A stretch of DNA of 64,000 bases, from the NCBI GenBank assembly GCA_021156175.1, contig JAJNBL010000005.1, positions 62,001 to 126,000 of the forward strand. Reading direction: 5' to 3'. The notes below the pieces were generated by a model. It had not been told where the DNA came from and did no database searches. It was given only the letters and a program-made list of their open reading frames with translations. A program made the translations under genes and the position numbers. Positions 9,735 to 17,653 of the stretch are shown here, piece after piece (the first letter of the stretch is position 1; every line of letters starts with the position of its first letter). Source of the stretch: Rickettsiales bacterium (GTDB lineage: Bacteria; Pseudomonadota; Alphaproteobacteria; Rickettsiales; JAJNBL01).

Positions 9735-10487
9735 TTAAAAATTATCACCCAAGGAGGTATTTTTCAGTATACGTCCCTGCACTTTACTCATAAATAACGC
9801 AACCAATGAGCGCCGCTGTTTGGCAAGGAGCGTTTCATAAGCATCCGTAATACGAGCAAAACGCTGAGCCAGCAAGGGCTTTAATTCCTTTGCCACATTT
9901 TCGCCTAGACGGTCAGGATGGCAGTTCCGGGCCTGAGCACGATAAGCTTTTTTCAGCTCCTCCTCCCCCACTCCCTTCTCAACACCGAGCACACCATAAG
10001 CAGAAACTTCCACAGGAATCAACACCTTTTCTGCGTAATAAAGCACGGTTTCTTTCTGTAATTCAAATACTTTTGAGATTTCATCTAATACCACCATATC
10101 CTCTGCTGTGATCATCCGATCCGCCAGTACAAACCGGACCAGCCCATCCAGCACTTCTCTTAGCACATTCGGATATTTCCCGTAGGCCCGCATAATCCGC
10201 CGCGCATGATGGATTGCTGGGAGTGTATCCTCATGCGCATCCGTAAACAAAAGGCTGATGGTCTCTTTTTGGTTCAAATGGATAGGAAAAATCGTCGCAA
10301 AAATATCGATCTGACGCGCCGTCTGGAGAGGATCAGATTTCGAAAACTTGACTGCAAGCGCCACCACCGAATGGATAAAGGTAATGGCGGGAGTGTTATC
10401 GATAGGTTCAAGCGGGTTTGGACGTAAAAGTTCTTCTGTCTTAGGCGCCCGAAAACGAGAAAACGCCTTTTTTAGTCGTTGAAACAT
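9735..10487 (-). CDS. TerB/DnaJ-domain (DjlA-like) co-chaperone
   Basis: The N-terminal part resembles the TerB/DjlA helical domain (AITFIHSVVALAVKFSKSDP, then DRMITAEDMVVLDEISKVF). The C-terminal 65 residues are a J domain starting YGVLGVEKGVGEEELKKAYR with the essential HPD in NCHPDRLGE, so it should stimulate a DnaK-type ATPase. Unlike E. coli DjlA, no N-terminal membrane anchor is seen. The ATG at 10487 gives the usual start; a GTG at 10523 would add 12 residues. It diverges from trmD and is followed at once by the amidase gene. Confidence 0.82.
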   Translation of the reverse strand: MFQRLKKAFSRFRAPKTEELLRPNPLEPIDNTPAITFIHSVVALAVKFSKSDPLQTARQIDIFATIFPIHLNQKETISLLFTDAHEDTLPAIHHARRIMRAYGKYPNVLREVLDGLVRFVLADRMITAEDMVVLDEISKVFELQKETVLYYAEKVLIPVEVSAYGVLGVEKGVGEEELKKAYRAQARNCHPDRLGENVAKELKPLLAQRFARITDAYETLLAKQRRSLVALFMSKVQGRILKNTSLGDNF

Positions 10488-10574
10488 AACCCGATATACC
10501 CTTTTTCCGTGACAAACCGTCACTACTCCGATAGAAGAACATCATCACCATAATGGAAACCTATAGTATTTGTC

Positions 10575-11474
10575 ATGAAGAATTCTTCATCCCCCGAAGT
10601 CTCTGGAAAAGGCTTAGAAGCAGAGAGATTTTTAGAAGACCCCACCCGCAGAGCCGGAGTGTACTCAAAAGTACATGAGGATTCGAGGACGGGACCGACG
10701 ACAAAATCACCTGCAGATAAGCATTTAACTGAGGCTCCGCTTTGGCATGTCACACTATTTACTTTATTTCCTGAAATGTTCCCAGGAATGTTGGGCTTCT
10801 CCCTTGCAGGACAAGGACTTGAGAAAGGTATATGGAAGCTCGACACCGTTGATATTAAGAATTACGGCATAGGTAAACACCACCAAGTGGATGACAGCCC
10901 CTTTGGTGGTGGAGCGGGAATGCTAATGCGCGCAGACGTCCTGGAACCTGCGATTGAAAAATACCTTGCCTCTTCATCTGAAGGTTCCCACACGCCTCCC
11001 CTCCTCCTGTATATGTCCCCGCGTGGAAAATTATTGACCCAAGGCGATGCTTTGGCGTTTACAAAGCAAAAGCAGGTTGGTATAGTCTGTGGCCGCTTTG
11101 AAGGTATTGACGAACGTGTTCTAGAACATTATGGAATACAGGAAGTTAGTATCGGTGACGTGGTATTATCGGGTGGTGAGCCTGCCGCGCAAGTGTTAAT
11201 CGATGCTTGTGTACGGTTGCTTCCCGGAGTGTTGGGTGCAGAAGAAACTCTTGAAGAAGAAAGCTTTTGTGGCCGTTATCAGCATCTCCTGGAATACCCG
11301 CATTATACCCGCCCCCGTATCTGGAAAGAGCGGGAAGTCCCGGAAGTTTTACTTTCCGGTGACCATAAAAAGATCGCGGATTGGCGTTATGCTCAGGCAC
11401 AAAAGCTAACCCGCGAGCGCCGCACGGACCTATGGAAGCTGTTTGAAGCTTCTACGTACTTGCAGAACAATTGA
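10575..11474 (+). CDS. trmD: TrmD, tRNA (guanine37-N1)-methyltransferase, with translated palindromic insert
   Basis: TrmD makes m1G37 in tRNA and prevents frameshifting. The SPOUT knot is intact: [30 protein letters not shown] and LLPGVLG. The usual N-terminus ([15 protein letters not shown]) begins only at residue 57. Residues about 13-49 are encoded by a 111 bp palindromic element (10612-10722), inserted without breaking the frame. The only in-frame start codons upstream of the core are the ATG at 10575 and a GTG inside the element, so at least part of the element must be translated. No strong ribosome site is seen. rpsP and rimM, the usual upstream partners, are absent; rplS follows after 11 bases. 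Confidence 0.95.
   Translation: MKNSSSPEVSGKGLEAERFLEDPTRRAGVYSKVHEDSRTGPTTKSPADKHLTEAPLWHVTLFTLFPEMFPGMLGFSLAGQGLEKGIWKLDTVDIKNYGIGKHHQVDDSPFGGGAGMLMRADVLEPAIEKYLASSSEGSHTPPLLLYMSPRGKLLTQGDALAFTKQKQVGIVCGRFEGIDERVLEHYGIQEVSIGDVVLSGGEPAAQVLIDACVRLLPGVLGAEETLEEESFCGRYQHLLEYPHYTRPRIWKEREVPEVLLSGDHKKIADWRYAQAQKLTRERRTDLWKLFEASTYLQNN
10612..10722 (+). repeat. Palindromic repeat element, copy A (inside trmD)
   Basis: An imperfect long palindrome of 111 bp. The ends GCTTA and TAAGC are complementary, and the tip is GTAC-TCAAAA-GTAC. The centre matches copies B (40321) and C (42503): a CCGNAGCGGAGYGTAC-like left arm, a short A-rich loop, a GTACRTGAGNANCGG-like right arm, and a shared ATCA..TGCAG near the right end. 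The length is a multiple of three, so trmD stays in frame; it encodes about 37 residues including [13 protein letters not shown]. This resembles Rickettsia palindromic elements in size, shape and location. Confidence 0.8.
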
Positions 11475-11485
11475 GGTAAACAATT

Positions 11486-11887
11486 ATGACTACTAGCATC
11501 ATTCAACAGTTTGAAGCAGAGCAATTAACAAAGCTCACCGAAGGCAAAAAAGTAGACGCGTTCGCGCCAGGCGATACAATTCGCGTGCACGTGAAAATCG
11601 TAGAAGGCGGTTCTGAGCGTGTTCAGCTTTTCGAAGGCCTCTGCATTGCAAAGAAAAATCGTGGCTTACACTCCTCCTTTATCGTGCGCAAAATCAGCCA
11701 CGGCGAAGGTGTTGAGCGTATTTTCCCACTCCACTCTCCACGTATTGACGCAATCGAATTGGTACGCCGTGGTACAGTACGCCGTGCGAAACTTTACTAC
11801 ATGCGCGATCTGCGTGGTAAAGCTGCACGTATCCGTGAGAAGCAAGACTTCCTTACCGATGAAAGCGGCAAATCTGCTGCAGAGTAG
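11486..11887 (+). CDS. rplS: Ribosomal protein bL19
   Basis: bL19 sits at the interface of the two ribosomal subunits. The sequence is typical: [26 protein letters not shown], the [21 protein letters not shown] segment, and [24 protein letters not shown]. Length 133 is normal (115-150 in the family, with a short C-terminal tail). GAGGT lies just upstream of the ATG. It follows trmD after 11 bases, the usual order. A hairpin without a U-run lies about 30 bases downstream. Confidence 0.97.
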   Translation: MTTSIIQQFEAEQLTKLTEGKKVDAFAPGDTIRVHVKIVEGGSERVQLFEGLCIAKKNRGLHSSFIVRKISHGEGVERIFPLHSPRIDAIELVRRGTVRRAKLYYMRDLRGKAARIREKQDFLTDESGKSAAE

Positions 11888-11916
11888 TTTCCTCGCGAAA
11901 TTATTTTTGGTGTGAC

Positions 11917-11936
11917 ACTCGGGCCTAAGCCCGAGT
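11917..11936 (+). terminator. Hairpin after rplS
   Basis: Perfect 8 bp stem ACTCGGGC / GCCCGAGT with a four-base loop, 30 bases after the rplS stop. No U-run follows, so it may be an mRNA 3' end or processing signal and not an intrinsic terminator. A TATAAT box follows at 11945 but has no good -35 partner. The rest of the 159-base gap before leuC shows no clear feature. Confidence 0.4.
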
Positions 11937-12046
11937 ATCCATCCTATAATAAACGATGGACCTTCAGACCGAAGGCGGCCAATATAGAGTTAGCCCCCTA
12001 GCCTTGCCATGAGGTTCTTTTTTCGAACTTAAAGGAACTAAACGCC

Positions 12047-13459
12047 ATGAATAGCCCCAAAACCTTATTTGATAAAATCTGGGAACAACATCTTGTCGAT
12101 CAACAATCAGACGGCACCTGCCTTTTGTACATTGATCACCACTTGGTACACGAAGTAACAAGCCCACAAGCATTTGAAGGACTTCGGATGTCTGGCCGCA
12201 AAGTGCGCCGCCCGGAAGCAACGCTCGCAGTTGCGGATCATAACGTCCCAACCACACCGGATCGCTCCGAAGGTATCAAAGACGAAACCTCACGGATTCA
12301 AGTTCAAACACTTGAAGATAATTGCGATGAGTTTGGCGTACAATATTTCCGTATGGATGATAAACGCCAAGGCGTGGTGCATATCGTGGGCCCTGAACAA
12401 GGCTTTACCCAACCGGGCATGACGATTGTGTGCGGCGATAGCCACACCTCCACCCATGGTGCCTTTGGTGCACTTGCATTTGGCATTGGAACGAGTGAAG
12501 TAGAACACGTTCTTGCAACACAAACATTGATCCAATCCCGCGCGAAAAATATGCGAATTACGGTGGACGGTGCGTTGCATGAGGGTATCACAGCCAAAGA
12601 TATCGTACTCGCGATCATTGGAAAAATCGGCACTGCTGGCGGTACAGGTTATGTGATTGAGTATGCGGGCCAAGCCATCCGCGAACTTTCCATGGAAGGC
12701 CGGATGACGGTCTGCAACATGTCGATTGAAGCCGGCGCTCGTGCTGGACTAATTGCACCGGATGAAAAAACTTTCACCTATTTGAAAGGCCGCCCGATGT
12801 CTCCGCAAGGAGCTGATTGGGATAACGCCGTTGCTTACTGGAAGACACTTCCTTCCGATGCAGGCGCAAAATATGATACAGAATTTACACTCAACACCGC
12901 CGATATCATCCCACAAATCACCTGGGGAACCAGCCCACAAGACGTATTGCCAATTACGGGTGTTGTTCCAAATCCAGCGCAAGAAAAAGATCCTGCGAAA
13001 CAAGCGGCACTCCAACGCGCTGTGGAATATATGGGCCTTACACCGGGCACCAAATTGCAAGATATCGCAATCGATAAAGTCTTTATCGGCTCTTGCACCA
13101 ATGGCCGGATTGAAGATTTACGCGCCGCGGCAAAAGTCGCTGAAGGCCATAAAGTTGCAGCGAATGTGAAACTCGCGATGGTCGTTCCAGGGTCTGGCCT
13201 TGTGAAAGAACAAGCGGAAGCCGAAGGTCTGGATAAGATTTTCAAAGCCGCAGGATTCGAATGGCGGGAAGCGGGATGCTCAATGTGCTTAGCGATGAAT
13301 GCCGATAAGTTAGAGCCTGGTGAGCGCTGTGCTTCCACTTCCAACAGGAACTTTGAAGGCCGCCAAGGCCGGGGTGGACGTACGCATCTTATGAGCCCTG
13401 CAATGGCAGCAGCAGCAGCCATCACAGGCAAGTTTACCGACGTACGGGAATTGGTATAA
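12047..13459 (+). CDS. leuC: LeuC, isopropylmalate isomerase large subunit
   Basis: Large subunit of 3-isopropylmalate dehydratase, which pairs with LeuD to isomerise 2- to 3-isopropylmalate in leucine synthesis. The 4Fe-4S ligands are visible in [13 protein letters not shown] and in the CSMCLAMN pair; [27 protein letters not shown] and the C-terminal [17 protein letters not shown] are diagnostic. Length 470 is normal. AAAGGA lies 8 bases before the ATG. It heads leuC-acetyltransferase-leuD-leuB. leuA is not in the window. Confidence 0.97.
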   Translation: MNSPKTLFDKIWEQHLVDQQSDGTCLLYIDHHLVHEVTSPQAFEGLRMSGRKVRRPEATLAVADHNVPTTPDRSEGIKDETSRIQVQTLEDNCDEFGVQYFRMDDKRQGVVHIVGPEQGFTQPGMTIVCGDSHTSTHGAFGALAFGIGTSEVEHVLATQTLIQSRAKNMRITVDGALHEGITAKDIVLAIIGKIGTAGGTGYVIEYAGQAIRELSMEGRMTVCNMSIEAGARAGLIAPDEKTFTYLKGRPMSPQGADWDNAVAYWKTLPSDAGAKYDTEFTLNTADIIPQITWGTSPQDVLPITGVVPNPAQEKDPAKQAALQRAVEYMGLTPGTKLQDIAIDKVFIGSCTNGRIEDLRAAAKVAEGHKVAANVKLAMVVPGSGLVKEQAEAEGLDKIFKAAGFEWREAGCSMCLAMNADKLEPGERCASTSNRNFEGRQGRGGRTHLMSPAMAAAAAITGKFTDVRELV

Positions 13460-13478
13460 GGCTGAAGGAAGGTTGTGT

Positions 13479-14114
13479 ATGTCTATTCCTAATACTACAC
13501 CATCCCCCCCTCCATCTGCCCCACAGCCAAAAGATTTTAGCACACAGGGCTCTCAGTCGAAAGACGTGCCTCAGTTCTATTACCTAAAGGATCAAATCAA
13601 ACACCCGCGTGTCTTGATTGGGGATTACACCTACGGTAATGCAACTATCCGTTGGCTGCTGGGAACCGACAGAGTTATTTTTGGCAAATTCACTTCTCTT
13701 GCAGAAAATATTGAAATCCTGATGAGCGGAAATCATCGTACTGATTGGGTATCGACCTATCCATTTGCCGCACTGAAATCCACATGGCCAAAAGCGGAAG
13801 GGAAGCTTCCCGTATCCAAAGGCGATGTTGTAATTGGCAGTGATGTATGGATCGGCAGAGGCGTGACGATTATGTCCGGTGTTACCATTGGAGATGGTGC
13901 TGTTATTGGTGCATGTTCCGTTGTTGCAAAAGACATTCCACCCTATACTATTGCTGTCGGGAACCCTGCCCGCCCCATCCGTAAACGGTTTGATGATGAA
14001 ACCATCCGCCGCTTACTGGAACTGAAATGGTGGGATTGGCCAATCGAAAAAATCCAGCGTAATGCTGATATACTTTCTAGCTCTAATATCGAAAAAATCT
14101 TTACATGTGAGTAG
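13479..14114 (+). CDS. CatB-type hexapeptide-repeat acetyltransferase
   Basis: A left-handed beta-helix acyltransferase of the xenobiotic/CatB group: an N-terminal [29 protein letters not shown] segment with the catalytic-type histidine, hexapeptide repeats [33 protein letters not shown], the [15 protein letters not shown] exit and WWDWPIEKI. Such enzymes transfer acetyl groups from acetyl-CoA to hydroxyls of drugs or sugars; the substrate here is unknown. About 40 N-terminal residues are Pro/Ser-rich and unusual. AAGGAAGG precedes the ATG at 13479. It sits between leuC and leuD with short gaps, so it is probably transcribed with them. Confidence 0.85.
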   Translation: MSIPNTTPSPPPSAPQPKDFSTQGSQSKDVPQFYYLKDQIKHPRVLIGDYTYGNATIRWLLGTDRVIFGKFTSLAENIEILMSGNHRTDWVSTYPFAALKSTWPKAEGKLPVSKGDVVIGSDVWIGRGVTIMSGVTIGDGAVIGACSVVAKDIPPYTIAVGNPARPIRKRFDDETIRRLLELKWWDWPIEKIQRNADILSSSNIEKIFTCE

Positions 14115-14119
14115 ACCTT

Positions 14120-14740
14120 ATGCAAAAATTTTCTTCTCTTTCCGGCGTTGCCGCACCGTTGCCGATCATGAATGTCGATACCGACATGATCATTCCAAAA
14201 CAGTTCTTGAAGACGATCAAACGCACGGGTTTGGGCGCGAATCTGTTTGATGAGATGCGTTTTGATACAAGCGGCAAAGAGATTGCCGATTTCGTCTTGA
14301 ACAAAGAACCTTACCGGAAGGCGCAGATCCTTGTTTCCGGAGAAAACTTTGGATGCGGCTCTTCGCGCGAACATGCTCCCTGGGCACTGCTTGATTTCGG
14401 AATCCGATGCATTATCGCTCCAAGCTTTGCGGATATTTTTTACAACAACTGCTTCAAAAACGGGATCCTTCCCATTGCAATGCCGAAAGAAGATGTCGAA
14501 AAACTTATGGATGATGCGAAGCGCGGTGCAAATGCGATCATTACGGTAGACCTCGTGAAGCAAGAAATTTCTGGCCCGGATGGAAAGACGTTACGCTTCG
14601 AGATCGAGCCTTTCCGCAAGAAATGCCTGCTTGAAGGCTTGGATGATATCGGACTTACTCTTGCAAAAGCGCCATCAATTGACAATTTTGAGAAAAAGAA
14701 TGCAGGCAGCCTTCCATGGTTGTATAAGAAAGCCGTATAA
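14120..14740 (+). CDS. leuD: LeuD, isopropylmalate isomerase small subunit
   Basis: Small swivel subunit of 3-isopropylmalate dehydratase. [20 protein letters not shown] at the N-terminus, [16 protein letters not shown] and [20 protein letters not shown] are diagnostic. Length 206 matches the longer LeuD type found in proteobacteria. The gene starts five bases after the acetyltransferase stop, and leuB follows after 21 bases. Confidence 0.97.
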   Translation: MQKFSSLSGVAAPLPIMNVDTDMIIPKQFLKTIKRTGLGANLFDEMRFDTSGKEIADFVLNKEPYRKAQILVSGENFGCGSSREHAPWALLDFGIRCIIAPSFADIFYNNCFKNGILPIAMPKEDVEKLMDDAKRGANAIITVDLVKQEISGPDGKTLRFEIEPFRKKCLLEGLDDIGLTLAKAPSIDNFEKKNAGSLPWLYKKAV

Positions 14741-14761
14741 TTAGAGATCAAAGAGTTTCCC

Positions 14762-15883
14762 ATGACAACAAAACATATCCTTATTCTCCCTGGCGATGGT
14801 ATCGGCGTTGAAGTTTGCGCACAAGCAGAACGCGTGATCGAATGGTTCAACAAAAACCGCAAAGCAGGTTTCACTACCTCCAAAGCATTGCTTGGTGGTT
14901 GCGCTTATGATGCAACGGGCAATCCATTCCCAACCGAAACCTTGGAAGCCGCAAAGAAAGCCGATGCGATTTTGCTCGGCGCTGTGGGTGGCCCGAAATG
15001 GGAAACACTTGATATTTCTGTTCGTCCGGAGAAAGGCTTGCTCGGCATCCGTAAAGCGCTCGGACTCTTTGCGAACTTGCGCCCTGCTATCGTATTTGAA
15101 GAACTGGTCGCAGCATCGACCCTGAAACCTGAAGTCGTTTCCGGGCTTGATATCATGATCGTGCGCGAACTCACCGGCGGTATTTATTTCGGCGAACCTC
15201 GTGGTGTGGATACACTTCCCGATGGCACACGCAAAGGCTATAACACGCTCGTTTATACGACTCCTGAAATCCAACGCATCGCACGTGTAGCATTTGAACT
15301 TGCACGTAAACGTGATGGACGCGTCTGCTCAGTGGATAAAGCAAACGTACTGGTCAGCACCGAGCTATGGCGAGAAGAAGTGCAGAAAATTCACGATACT
15401 GAATATAAAGACACCGCCCTTTCACATATGTATGTGGACAACGCCGCGATGCAACTCGTGCGTAATCCAAAACAATTTGACGTAATGGTCACCACCAACA
15501 TGTTCGGTGATATTCTCTCCGATTGCGCAGCAATGTTGACAGGCTCTTTGGGCATGCTTCCTTCTGCATCGCTCGGTGCAGTCGATAGCGACATCTGCAA
15601 TGCGCTTTATGAGCCTGTACATGGCAGTGCACCGGATATCGCAGGTAAAGATTTAGCCAACCCACTCGCAACGATTTTGAGCGTAGCGATGATGCTCCGT
15701 TATAGTTTCGACATGGGCAAAGATGCAGATCTCTTAGAGCAATCGGTGAAGCAAGCCTTAGCGAAAGGTTATCGTACCGGAGATATTATGCAGGATGGCT
15801 GCACAAAAGTTGGCACCACCGGTATGGGTGATGCAGTATTAAAGGCACTTGATAGCCTTAGCAATAACGCAGCAGCAGCATAA
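14762..15883 (+). CDS. leuB: LeuB, 3-isopropylmalate dehydrogenase
   Basis: NAD-dependent oxidative decarboxylation of 3-isopropylmalate, the third leucine-specific step. [10 protein letters not shown] at the N-terminus, [38 protein letters not shown] and [20 protein letters not shown] hold the substrate, metal and cofactor residues; [20 protein letters not shown] is the adenosine-binding loop. Length 373 is normal. Last leu gene of the cluster; rnj follows after 20 bases and may be cotranscribed. Confidence 0.97.
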   Translation: MTTKHILILPGDGIGVEVCAQAERVIEWFNKNRKAGFTTSKALLGGCAYDATGNPFPTETLEAAKKADAILLGAVGGPKWETLDISVRPEKGLLGIRKALGLFANLRPAIVFEELVAASTLKPEVVSGLDIMIVRELTGGIYFGEPRGVDTLPDGTRKGYNTLVYTTPEIQRIARVAFELARKRDGRVCSVDKANVLVSTELWREEVQKIHDTEYKDTALSHMYVDNAAMQLVRNPKQFDVMVTTNMFGDILSDCAAMLTGSLGMLPSASLGAVDSDICNALYEPVHGSAPDIAGKDLANPLATILSVAMMLRYSFDMGKDADLLEQSVKQALAKGYRTGDIMQDGCTKVGTTGMGDAVLKALDSLSNNAAAA

Positions 15884-15903
15884 AACAGGAAAAAACGCAC
15901 ATC

Positions 15904-17580
15904 ATGGCATTCGACGTAAAAAAACATAAAGGCGACCTCCTCTTTATTCCATTAGGAGGTTCCGGTGAGATTGGCATGAACGTCAATCTGTATCAGCTCG
16001 ATGGCAAGTTCATCATGTGCGACCTTGGCGCCGGCTTTGCCGATGATTGGTTGCCAGGTGTAGACATGATCGTGGCGGATATCAGCTTCATCCGCAAACA
16101 CAAAAAAGACCTGCTGGGCCTCGTCCTCACTCACGCGCATGAAGACCATCTGGGCGCAGTACAGTATCTTTGGGATGAGCTTCGTTGTCCGATTTACGCA
16201 ACCACCTTCACCGGAGAATTCCTCAAAGAAAAACTTGGTGATGAAGGCTGGAAAGTCAGTGATGTGCCGATTATCGAGATGGCGCCAGGAGCACGTTTCA
16301 AACTCGGGCCATTCGATCTAGAACTCGTACAAATCACCCACTCCGTTCCTGAAATGAACGGGATTTTCATCCGCACCGAACACGGCAACGTGCTTCATAC
16401 CGGAGATTGGAAACTCGATGACACGCCAATGCTTGGTGGATTGACCGACTACGACAAACTGAAAGCCTTCGGAAAGGAAGGCGTGCTCGCGATGATCAGC
16501 GATTCCACTAACATCTTCAATCCCGGTCGTTCTGGGTCAGAAGGTGATTTGCGTGAAAGCATGATTAATCTTGTCGCCCAACAAAAGAATCTTGTCGTCG
16601 TCACAACCTTCGCTTCGAACGTCGCACGTATCGAAACCATTGCGAAAGCTGGACACGCGGCGGGACGTCACGTGGCGCTTGCAGGACGTTCACTCCATCG
16701 CATCACCCGTGCGGCTCGCGCTGCAGGGTATCTGAAGGATATTAAATTTATCGACATGCAACAGGCCAATGATTATCCGCGCAATAAGGTGCTGATAATC
16801 TCTACAGGCTGCCAGGGCGAACCACTCGCGGCGACGAACAAACTCGCAACGAATTCGCATCCCGTGCTTCGCATGAAACCGGATGATACGATCATCTTCT
16901 CCTCGAAGATTATTCCGGGTAACGAGAAGCGCATTTTCCGCCTGTTTAACCTTTTCGCTAAAATGGGCGCAGAGGTGATGACCGAGAAAGACCATTTTGT
17001 CCACGTATCGGGCCACCCGAACCAGGATGAAGTGAAAGAAATGTATGAAATGGTGAAACCACAGATCAGCATTCCGGTGCATGGTGAACTCGTGCATATG
17101 CACGAACACGCACGGCTTGCAAAAATTTGGGGCGTACCACAAGCGATCCAAACCGAAAACGGCGAAGTGATTAAACTCGCTCCTGGAAATCCAGAATGTG
17201 TTGGGTTGGTTGAAAGCGGATATTTTGCTATCGATGGAAATTACTTACTCCCAATCGATGGCCCGGTGATGCGCATGCGCCGCCGTATCCAACGCGATGG
17301 TGTGATCGTTGCCGTGATTCCGGTTAATAAGCAAGGACAACTCTGTGGAATTCCTGTCATTACTGCACCAGGTGCATTAGACATCAGCGAAGATAAAGAG
17401 TTCCTTGGCATTATGGTTGAAGAGGTAACAGAGGCGCTGCGCAGTTCTGGCCAAGGCAGCAAAGGAAAAAACCGCGCGGAGACAATGGAGAACATCACCC
17501 GCTCAGCAATTCGTCGTCTCTACAAAGACGAAGTGGATAAAAACGCACCAATCGATGTGCATTTTATTACAATGGGCTAG
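15904..17580 (+). CDS. rnj: Ribonuclease J
   Basis: A metallo-beta-lactamase/beta-CASP ribonuclease for RNA maturation and decay (5'-3' exo- and endonuclease in the family). The zinc motif THAHEDHLGA is at about residues 78-87, followed by HTGDWKLDDTPMLGG, SDSTN and the beta-CASP motifs including HVSGHPNQDEV and PVHGELVHMHEHARLA. Length 558 is typical of alphaproteobacterial RNase J, which often occurs instead of or beside RNase E-type decay. It ends at a strong bidirectional terminator. Confidence 0.95.
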   Translation: MAFDVKKHKGDLLFIPLGGSGEIGMNVNLYQLDGKFIMCDLGAGFADDWLPGVDMIVADISFIRKHKKDLLGLVLTHAHEDHLGAVQYLWDELRCPIYATTFTGEFLKEKLGDEGWKVSDVPIIEMAPGARFKLGPFDLELVQITHSVPEMNGIFIRTEHGNVLHTGDWKLDDTPMLGGLTDYDKLKAFGKEGVLAMISDSTNIFNPGRSGSEGDLRESMINLVAQQKNLVVVTTFASNVARIETIAKAGHAAGRHVALAGRSLHRITRAARAAGYLKDIKFIDMQQANDYPRNKVLIISTGCQGEPLAATNKLATNSHPVLRMKPDDTIIFSSKIIPGNEKRIFRLFNLFAKMGAEVMTEKDHFVHVSGHPNQDEVKEMYEMVKPQISIPVHGELVHMHEHARLAKIWGVPQAIQTENGEVIKLAPGNPECVGLVESGYFAIDGNYLLPIDGPVMRMRRRIQRDGVIVAVIPVNKQGQLCGIPVITAPGALDISEDKEFLGIMVEEVTEALRSSGQGSKGKNRAETMENITRSAIRRLYKDEVDKNAPIDVHFITMG

Positions 17581-17598
17581 CCTAACCAAATATAGAAT

Positions 17599-17638
17599 AA
17601 AAAAAGCATCTCCTTCGATAAGAAAGAGATGCTTTTTT
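17599..17638. terminator. Bidirectional intrinsic terminator between rnj and ileS
   Basis: A stem of about 12 bp, AAAAAGCATCTC / GAGATGCTTTTT, with a 13-base loop, flanked by an A-run on the left and a T-run on the right. It lies 19 bases after the rnj stop and 16 bases beyond the ileS stop, so it can end both convergent transcripts. It leaves no room for the missing C-terminal part of ileS. Confidence 0.9.
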
Positions 17639-17653
17639 ATGTTCATAAAGGCA

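Noticed and set aside
11956-12012. An 18-codon frame before leuC ([18 protein letters not shown]) as a leucine attenuator leader peptide
   Set aside because: Only three non-adjacent leucine codons, no ribosome site, and no alternative terminator/antiterminator pair could be drawn.
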